A stretch of DNA of 64,000 nucleotides from Roseibium album (GTDB taxonomy: Bacteria; Pseudomonadota; Alphaproteobacteria; Rhizobiales; Stappiaceae), in NCBI RefSeq assembly GCF_001404515.1, contig NZ_CXWE01000001.1:1054001-1118000 (forward strand), in the 5' to 3' direction. Shown piece after piece: positions 58,061-64,000 of this stretch (the first letter of the stretch is position 1; the number at the start of each line of letters is the position of its first letter). A model generated the notes under the pieces. It was given only the letters and a program-made list of their open reading frames with translations. It searched no databases and was not told the origin of the DNA. A program made the translations under genes and the position numbers.

Positions 58061-59320
58061 TCACTGAGAGACGCTGACCGATTCAGTGATCTTCGCGGCT
58101 TCCTTTGGCTGCAAAAGTGTACGGTATGCATCCAGCAGGGAATGTTTCTCCAGATCCCAGTGGAATTCTCTTTGTGCACGATGCGAAGCATAGGTCGCCA
58201 TTGTGGTGCGCCGCTCAGGGTCGCCCAGAAGGTCAATCATACCCTGCGCCAGGCTTTCCGGCGTCTTTTCAGGGACGACATGAGCGGCTTCTCCGGCGTC
58301 GATCTTGGCCTGCTCAAGCTCGAATTGCACGAACGGCATTCCAAGCGCCATGTACTCGAACACCTTGTTCATGGAGAGCTTGTCGTTGCAGACATTTGGC
58401 GGGTCGGGGATGACGCCGATATCGCATGCGGACAATTTTTCAAGGAGCGGCGCTCCTGAGAGATATCCGGTGAATTCAACATGGTCGAGCAGATTGAGTT
58501 CGGCCGCAAGTGCGCGCAATCGATCATAATCGGGGCCGTCGCCGATAATGACGCAGCCGATATCGTCTCTACCTTGACCATTGACGATATGGTCCATTGC
58601 CCGCACGAGATACTCAACACCGTCCTGTTCGGCCATGATGCCGACATAACCCGCCAGATAGCGCCGGCCTCTTTTTGCACTCTCGTCCGGAGTGGTTCTC
58701 TTGAACCGTTCGATATCTGGAAAGCTTCTGACGACCCAGACCTTGTCCGGCGGCATCTTGCCCGTTTCAATGGCTCTTCCCTTCAAGGTTTCGTTCGTTG
58801 CAAGACTCCCGTCTGCAAGCTTGAAGGTGCAGCGTTCGAAAAATGTCAGCAGCTTGTGAAAGAAGCCCTTTTTGCCGAATTTGACTTCATAGAGCTCCGG
58901 ATTGATATCGTGCTGGTCGAAAATAAATTTTTTGCCGAAAAACAACTTGTAGAAGAGCGCAACCAGAAAAATCAGGTCTGGCGGATTGCAGGCATGAATG
59001 GCATCGAAACCATGTCTCCTCAGAACCTTGAGAGACAGCCGCATTTCATGGAAAAGCGCAGCTGAATATTCAACGAGGTAACCGAGAGCTCCGGATGCTT
59101 CCAGCGGCAGGTTGTGCCTGTAGATATGAATGCCGTCCAGAGTTTCCTCTAGGAGAGTATGCTTCTTACCGGTAGGGCAAATAACAGAGACTTCATACCC
59201 GGCTTGCCGAAGCGCTGTCGCCTCCTGCCATACCCGGCGGTCAAACGGGACAGGAAGATTTTCTACGATTATCAATACTTTTCCCAGAACAGGCATTGGC
59301 TTGTTGTACGTTTCTACCAA
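58061..59320 (-). CDS. Glycosyltransferase family 4 (WbuB-like)
   Basis: 419 residues. The opening VLIIVENLPVPFDRRVWQEA is the typical start of the WbuB/GT4 group, followed by DQHDINPELYEVKFG, the donor-binding domain GYVGIMAEQDGVEYLVRA and the KVFEYMALGMPFV motif. It transfers a sugar to the growing repeat unit. Start is either the ATG at 59320 or MPVLGK at 59296. Alone on the minus strand between the deacetylase operon and the exosortase gene. Confidence 0.88.
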   Translation of the reverse strand: MVETYNKPMPVLGKVLIIVENLPVPFDRRVWQEATALRQAGYEVSVICPTGKKHTLLEETLDGIHIYRHNLPLEASGALGYLVEYSAALFHEMRLSLKVLRRHGFDAIHACNPPDLIFLVALFYKLFFGKKFIFDQHDINPELYEVKFGKKGFFHKLLTFFERCTFKLADGSLATNETLKGRAIETGKMPPDKVWVVRSFPDIERFKRTTPDESAKRGRRYLAGYVGIMAEQDGVEYLVRAMDHIVNGQGRDDIGCVIIGDGPDYDRLRALAAELNLLDHVEFTGYLSGAPLLEKLSACDIGVIPDPPNVCNDKLSMNKVFEYMALGMPFVQFELEQAKIDAGEAAHVVPEKTPESLAQGMIDLLGDPERRTTMATYASHRAQREFHWDLEKHSLLDAYRTLLQPKEAAKITESVSVSQ

Positions 59321-59589
59321 CTATCCAACTCCTCGGTACACAAATCAAAAATCAAATCAAGCAAGGTATATGGCGAACCAGTTTGCAAGGTCAAACAGAG
59401 TCTGGCCAAATTCAATATCGATCCGAAATTAAGCTTAATTCGTCAATTGTTTTATTCAAATTCTAATGATGCTCGCATTCTCACCAATAATTTAGTTACA
59501 AATAGGGCCGGAATGTAGGTATGTAGAGTTCAAAGATCAGATTTGAATTTCTGGGTTACCGAATTTAACGATTTTGGACGGAACATTTT

Positions 59590-61200
59590 ATGACTGTCGA
59601 CTTTCGAAACGATGAACACGGTGCGTCTACCGACTATGCCTCGCTTGCGACACGCGCAATTCCGTGGATCTTGGTTGCGTCACTCGGGGCGGCCGCATTT
59701 TACTGGGATGGGTTGATTTCCCTGGGATACGCATGGGCGCGGCCGGAATACAGTTACGGCCCGCTTGTTCCGCTCATCACCCTTTACATGACGCTTCTTG
59801 AAATCAACCGTCATCCGGTCAAAGCCGATCACGGCAGTCGGATTGTTGGGTTCATTGTTCTCGCTGCCGCTCTCCTGATCGGCTTGGTTGGGAACCTCGT
59901 CGAGATTCCCGACATCATCACCTACGGCTTCATTCTCTATATTGGCGCGCTGATCTTGCTGCTGGCTGGCACCAGGGAAGGATTCAGGTTCTGGCCCGGC
60001 TGGCTGCACCTGATCTTCATGCTGCCTTTGCCTGCCTTCATTTATCTGCAGGTTTCCACGCATCTTCAGGCTGTTTCCGCCGAACTTGGTGTTGCGGTCA
60101 TTCAGCTTATGAACATTCCCGTATTGCTGGATGGCACGGTAATCGATCTTGGCGAATACAAGCTGCTCGTGGCTGAAGCGTGCAGCGGCCTTCGGTACCT
60201 GTTCCCGTTGTTCAGCTTTGGCTGGCTGATGGCTGTGCTTTACAACGGTCCGAACTGGCACAGGGTCGTGATCTTTCTGGCAACAATTCCAGTCACAATC
60301 TTGATGAACAGTTTCCGGGTCGGCATGATCGGGGTTCTGGTCAACTACTACGGAATTGAACAGGCCGAAGGTTTCCTGCACTATTTTGAAGGCTGGGTAA
60401 TCTTTATCTCCTGTACCGCCATCCTCTACATTCTGGCCTGGATCCTGTCGCGCTACTTCTCATTCGGAAGAGAGCGCCCCGCCTACATCATCGGCATGGA
60501 CTATCAGGGTATGATGGGGCCTCTCAAGAAGCTCCCGTCTCTCAAGGCAGGCCGCGCCTTCATCTCCGCTGCGGTTATTGCGTTGCTTGCGGGCATCGCC
60601 TGGCAGATGACACCCACGCAAGAGCCTGCACCGATCAATCGGCTGCCGCTTGGCATATTCCCGATGAATGTCGAGAACTGGCAGGGACGGGCAACGATCC
60701 TCGACAGAGATATCGAACGGGTTCTGGGCGCTGACGAATATCTCCTGGCGGATTTCAGTGACGGAGAGAAGGACATCAACCTGCTGATGACGTTCTACAA
60801 GTCTCAGACAAAGGGCTCCGGCATTCACTCTCCTGAAATTTGCCTGCCAGGTGGCGGCTGGGAGGTTTCCCAGTGGCAGCAAAGGACAATTACAGTTGGA
60901 AGCGATGGCGAACAGCAGAGTTTTCCGGTGAACCGCGCAATTATCCAGCAAGGACTTGAACGCCAGCTGGTGTATTTCTGGTTCGAGCAGCGTGGTCGCC
61001 GGATCACGAATGACTTCGAAGCGAAATTCGCATCGATGTGGGATACGTTTGCTGATGGTCGATCTGATGGCGGTCTTGTGCGTGTCGTCACACCTCTCAC
61101 GCGGACGGAAGATGTTGAGCTCGCCGACGAGCGTTTGCAGAATTTCCTGAGCAGCGTGGTTCCGCAATTGCCGAGTTATTTCCCGGCAATTGAAAACTGA
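59590..61200 (+). CDS. xrtD: Exosortase XrtD with fused EpsI domain
   Basis: 536 residues. The N-terminal ~310 residues are an eight-helix exosortase with the conserved catalytic residues C198 in VAEACSGLRYLFPL, R243 in MNSFRVGMIG and H264 in EGFLHYFEGW. The C-terminal part (about 330-536) is an EpsI domain (GIFPMNVENWQG, MTFYKSQTKGSGIHSPEICLPGGGW). This fusion is the form called XrtD, which processes VPLPA-CTERM sorting signals in Rhodobacterales-type bacteria and moves the cut proteins to the cell surface or matrix. No protein with a VPLPA-type tail is seen in the window, so its targets lie elsewhere. Confidence 0.92.
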   Translation: MTVDFRNDEHGASTDYASLATRAIPWILVASLGAAAFYWDGLISLGYAWARPEYSYGPLVPLITLYMTLLEINRHPVKADHGSRIVGFIVLAAALLIGLVGNLVEIPDIITYGFILYIGALILLLAGTREGFRFWPGWLHLIFMLPLPAFIYLQVSTHLQAVSAELGVAVIQLMNIPVLLDGTVIDLGEYKLLVAEACSGLRYLFPLFSFGWLMAVLYNGPNWHRVVIFLATIPVTILMNSFRVGMIGVLVNYYGIEQAEGFLHYFEGWVIFISCTAILYILAWILSRYFSFGRERPAYIIGMDYQGMMGPLKKLPSLKAGRAFISAAVIALLAGIAWQMTPTQEPAPINRLPLGIFPMNVENWQGRATILDRDIERVLGADEYLLADFSDGEKDINLLMTFYKSQTKGSGIHSPEICLPGGGWEVSQWQQRTITVGSDGEQQSFPVNRAIIQQGLERQLVYFWFEQRGRRITNDFEAKFASMWDTFADGRSDGGLVRVVTPLTRTEDVELADERLQNFLSSVVPQLPSYFPAIEN

Positions 61201-61280
61201 GAACAGCGCTGAGCGCACAACATCGCGGTCACTCGCTTTCTCCGAGCGGAGACTTCAGTTGAAAGTAGTCAGTTGAAGAG

Positions 61281-61318
61281 CACCCGGCAGGACATTCGCA
61301 GTCCGGCCGGGTGTTTTT
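61281..61318 (+). terminator. Rho-independent terminator after xrtD
   Basis: CACCCGGC (61281-61288) pairs with GCCGGGTG (61306-61313), with an inner GGAC/GTCC stem and a 7-base loop, followed by TTTTTGT. Strong and well placed, 80 bases after the xrtD stop. Confidence 0.88.
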
Positions 61319-61486
61319 GTGTCTGGAGAGTTCTTTGGCCCGAGTGATAACCCAATGAACGAAAGCGCAGCGGTTGAATTCCATGAACCGCTTTCCTTTT
61401 TTTTTGAACGCCGGTGAAAAACAGATAAACATCTCATTCTGATTTTTTGCCGGGCGCGCGCATGCTCAACTGACCAGGACCCCAAG

Positions 61487-62830
61487 ATGGATACGGAATA
61501 CAGGAATAGCGTCAAACTGCTGGAAATGCTTGAGAGCAAGCAGGCCAGGATCGCGGTAATCGGTCTGGGTTATGTCGGCTTGCCGCTTGCCGTAACCGTC
61601 GCGTTGCGAGGGTTTTCCGTTACGGGTTTTGACATCGACGCCGACAAGATCAGTCGATTGGAGGAAGAAAGGAGCTACATCGACGCGGTGACAGACGAGA
61701 TGCTCAATGAGGCCTCTCGGATCGGATCTGTGAACTGGACGACCGATTTTTCAGGGTTGGCGAAATGCGACGTCATCGTCATTTGTGTCCCGACACCACT
61801 CACGCGCCATCGCGAACCAGATCTGTCCTACGTTGAAGATACGGCAAAGGTCATTGCGCAAAACATGCTGGAGGGGACCCTGGTTGTTCTTGAGTCCACG
61901 ACTTTCCCCGGGACAACAAAGGAAGTTCTTACACCGGTTCTGGCCTCAGGTGGCCTTTGTCCCGGCAAAGATTTCTGGGTTGCCTTCAGCCCGGAACGAG
62001 AGGATCCCGGCAACAAGGATTATCGCACGCATTCCATTCCGAAGATCGTTGGCGGCGATTCTGAAATCTCACGGAAATTGGCCGTCTCTTTTTACAGCAA
62101 GGTCGTGGACGAGGTTGTGCCCGTTTCGACGACCAGCACCGCCGAAGCAGTAAAGATCACGGAAAACATTTTTCGAGCGGTCAACATCGCGCTCGTGAAC
62201 GAACTGAAGGTGATCTACGACGCGATGGGAATAGACGTCTGGGAAGTGATCGACGGCGCGTCAACCAAACCATTCGGTTTCATGCCTTTCTACCCCGGGC
62301 CGGGTTTGGGAGGGCATTGCATCCCTATCGACCCGTTTTATCTGACCTGGAAGGCCCGCGAATTCGGCCACACAACCCGGTTCATTGAGCTAGCCGGCGA
62401 GATCAACGTCAACATGCCTCAGTTTGTCATTTCGAAATTGCGTGAGGTCCTGGATCTGAAGTGCGGGAAGGGGCTCTCGACCTCACGGATTTTGCTTGTC
62501 GGAATAAGCTACAAGAAGAATGTGCCGGACATGCGGGAAAGCCCGTCAGTCACGTTGATGGACATGATGCTGAAAAGCGGGGCGGAAGTAGATTTTCTTG
62601 ATCCTCATATCGACAGGATCCCGGCCATGAGAGAGTTTGCTCATCTTCTTGGACGGGAATCCGTAAGCTCTGTGGAAGTCGGGGACGCAGACTACGACGC
62701 CATTCTGATTTCAACGGATCATGATGCAATTGACTATGAAGCGCTGATCCGCCTGAACGTACCGATCGTTGATACACGAAACGCCATTGCCCGGCGGGGT
62801 CTGCCGACTGAAATGGTCTCAAAAGCCTGA
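61487..62830 (+). CDS. Nucleotide-sugar 6-dehydrogenase (WbpA/TviB/WecC family)
   Basis: 447 residues. NAD-binding VIGLGYVGLPLAV, then the VPTPLTRHREPDLSYV loop, VLESTTFPGTT and the catalytic cysteine in LGGHCIPIDPFY (C278), with the C-terminal GISYKKNVPDMRESPS block. It oxidises C6 of a UDP-N-acetyl-hexosamine (GlcNAc or ManNAc) to the uronic acid, in two steps. The product would supply an acidic sugar to the polymer, consistent with other acidic decorations here. It has its own terminator downstream. Confidence 0.9.
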   Translation: MDTEYRNSVKLLEMLESKQARIAVIGLGYVGLPLAVTVALRGFSVTGFDIDADKISRLEEERSYIDAVTDEMLNEASRIGSVNWTTDFSGLAKCDVIVICVPTPLTRHREPDLSYVEDTAKVIAQNMLEGTLVVLESTTFPGTTKEVLTPVLASGGLCPGKDFWVAFSPEREDPGNKDYRTHSIPKIVGGDSEISRKLAVSFYSKVVDEVVPVSTTSTAEAVKITENIFRAVNIALVNELKVIYDAMGIDVWEVIDGASTKPFGFMPFYPGPGLGGHCIPIDPFYLTWKAREFGHTTRFIELAGEINVNMPQFVISKLREVLDLKCGKGLSTSRILLVGISYKKNVPDMRESPSVTLMDMMLKSGAEVDFLDPHIDRIPAMREFAHLLGRESVSSVEVGDADYDAILISTDHDAIDYEALIRLNVPIVDTRNAIARRGLPTEMVSKA

Positions 62831-62907
62831 AGCTTTGGTTCCGTTTCAAGCCGCAGTGAAATCCCGGACCGACACCGGTCCAGCTTCTGACAGCGTCAAC
62901 AACGCAA

Positions 62908-62932
62908 AAACGCGGACCCTGGGCCCGCGTTT
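62908..62932. terminator. Hairpin between convergent sugar dehydrogenase and ATPase genes
   Basis: AAACGCGG (62908-62915) pairs with CCGCGTTT (62925-62932) around a 9-base loop; A-rich before and T-rich after, so it can act in both directions. It lies 78 bases after the dehydrogenase stop and 75 before the ATPase stop. Confidence 0.72.
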
Positions 62933-63006
62933 GTTTGATAACTCAATCAGGTTCTCTGCTATGCGTTCACGAAGCCTGCAACCGCCTCCAGACGGTTCTC
63001 AGCGCA

Positions 63007-63894
63007 TCACTGCGGCAATGCAAGATCCGGCTGTACGGCAAACACACCAAAGCGCCGTTTATCATCGAGCACTCTTTTGACGATGTCAGGTGTTATTTCC
63101 TCTGCTTCTGTGGCGAAGCCGTAGAGCAGCGCTGTGTCGCACAGCGTATTGATCAGTCGCGGGGTGCCCTGTGTCGCGTAATATATCAGATCACAGGCTC
63201 CTGGAGTGAACAGGGCTCGTTTTGCGCCAGCGACTTTCAGCCTGTGCGCGATATATCCGGCAACTTCCTGCTGCTCGAGGAACGACAGGTGGAAGTCGGA
63301 CGTTACCCGTTGAACGAATTGCCTCAAGCTCGGCGCCGCGAGCAGTGTTTTCAGCTCCGGTTGCCCGCTCAACACGATCTGAAGCAGTTCCCGGTCATGC
63401 GTGTTGATGTTGGAAAGCATCCGCAGTTCTTCGAGCGTTTCCGAACCCAGGTTCTGTGCTTCATCGACAATAAGAACGGTGCGGCGGCCGGCCTCATATT
63501 GCTCGATGAGAAAATCACGAAATTGCTTGTACAGCTTGACGTGTGAGTCGCTATCAAAGTCCTGATCAAACGCCATCAGGATCCATTGAAGCAGTTCTCC
63601 GGTGCCACCCGTATTGTCGAGCAACCCAACCTGGATATCTCCCGGCAGCTTGCTGAGCAGGTGTTGAATGAGCGTTGTCTTGCCGGCACCGACTTCACCG
63701 GTCACGACGGTGAAACCGGCGTGGTTGACTATTCCATATTCCAGCATGGCAAATGCCATGCTGTGCGGTCCCGCCCAATATATGAATCGGGGGTCGGGAA
63801 CCAGTGCAAAAGGCTTCATCAAGAGACCGTAATACGGCTCGTACATCATCGACCCCGAGGTGCGCGATTGTTCAAATTTTGGTTCTTGTTGCAT
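63007..63894 (-). CDS. ExeA-like AAA ATPase of exosortase/EPS loci
   Basis: 295 residues. The start of the conserved region, MYEPYYGLLMKPFALVPDPRFIYW, is the hallmark of the XrtA/PEP-CTERM-associated secretion ATPase group; Walker A is VVTGEVGAGKTTL and Walker B is VLIVDEAQN, followed by sensor block GQPELKTLL. It probably works with an inner-membrane polysaccharide export complex. The true start may be the ATG at 63849 or 63846 rather than 63894, since homologues begin at that residue. No partner chain-length or export gene is in the window; the gene is transcribed leftward from an AT-rich region at the right edge. Confidence 0.85.
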   Translation of the reverse strand: MQQEPKFEQSRTSGSMMYEPYYGLLMKPFALVPDPRFIYWAGPHSMAFAMLEYGIVNHAGFTVVTGEVGAGKTTLIQHLLSKLPGDIQVGLLDNTGGTGELLQWILMAFDQDFDSDSHVKLYKQFRDFLIEQYEAGRRTVLIVDEAQNLGSETLEELRMLSNINTHDRELLQIVLSGQPELKTLLAAPSLRQFVQRVTSDFHLSFLEQQEVAGYIAHRLKVAGAKRALFTPGACDLIYYATQGTPRLINTLCDTALLYGFATEAEEITPDIVKRVLDDKRRFGVFAVQPDLALPQ

Positions 63895-64000
63895 CAGCTA
63901 AAGCCAATAAAATTGCAATGCTTCGACTGTTCTAATTTGATTGCAATTTTACAGTTTCATTTTGAATTTCAATAAACAAGTTTACGGGACGTTTTCAAGA

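Overview
The window reads as a chromosomal segment of a marine-type alphaproteobacterium of fairly high GC content. The evidence is a complete Kelly-Friedrich type sox cluster in the alphaproteobacterial gene order, a C4-pathway 5-aminolevulinate synthase (hemA), an XrtD/EpsI exosortase, and Tat-exported redox proteins. A Rhodobacterales or Stappiaceae (Roseibium/Labrenzia-like) source fits best, but that is inference; there is no rRNA or tRNA in the window to settle it.

Layout. (1) 1-6.4 kb: ordinary accessory genes on the minus strand: a P-loop kinase fragment, a fatty acid desaturase, a secreted GH5 glycosidase, a membrane-anchored AraC regulator and a beta-lactamase-fold serine hydrolase with a C-terminal membrane domain. 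(2) 6.7-24 kb: a sulfur oxidation island lying between two decayed IS3-family elements. Minus strand: soxS-soxR-soxT and a second YeeE/YedE transporter. Plus strand: soxVW, soxXYZA, soxBCDEF, a DUF302 protein and hemA. Facing these on the minus strand: soxG-soxH. Three perfect ATTC-N8-GAAT palindromes and one near-perfect copy sit before soxS/soxV, soxX, soxB and soxG. They look like the operators of the ArsR-type persulfide sensor SoxR encoded in the cluster. (3) 24.2-25.4 kb: a degenerate IS3-family element. (4) 25.7-64 kb: a large surface-polysaccharide locus with an initiating sugar-phosphate transferase, the dTDP-L-rhamnose operon rfbCBDA, a flippase, a polymerase/ligase, several glycosyltransferases, and decorating enzymes (acetyl-, pyruvyl-, methyl- and acyltransferase, amidotransferase-like, F420-dehydrogenase-like). 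It also holds two giant secreted beta-helix proteins, a compact deacetylase/ATP-grasp/PHP/glycosyltransferase operon, a UDP-sugar dehydrogenase, an exosortase XrtD/EpsI fusion and an ExeA-like ATPase typical of exosortase/EPS loci. Gene direction changes often, and several genes are AT-richer than the sox island, as expected for a shuffled polysaccharide locus.

How the parts work together. The sox cluster encodes a complete periplasmic thiosulfate/sulfide oxidation system: SoxXA loads sulfur on SoxYZ, SoxB and SoxCD strip it, SoxEF are c-type cytochrome/flavoprotein partners, SoxVWS keep the cysteines reduced, and SoxT-like proteins move sulfur compounds. The built-in hemA plausibly feeds the high haem demand of SoxX, A, D and E. 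The polysaccharide locus would build and export a rhamnose-containing, pyruvylated and acylated polymer; the exporter proper (Wza/Wzc type) is not in the window.

Most unusual items: the SoxR-type operator set, hemA translationally coupled inside the sox run, a 1.3-kb IS66-derived unit with an intact 8-bp target duplication that carries a SUKH (SMI1/KNR4) immunity-type gene as passenger, a 271-bp palindrome-ended repeat element, and the deacetylase/ATP-grasp/PHP/GT4 operon.
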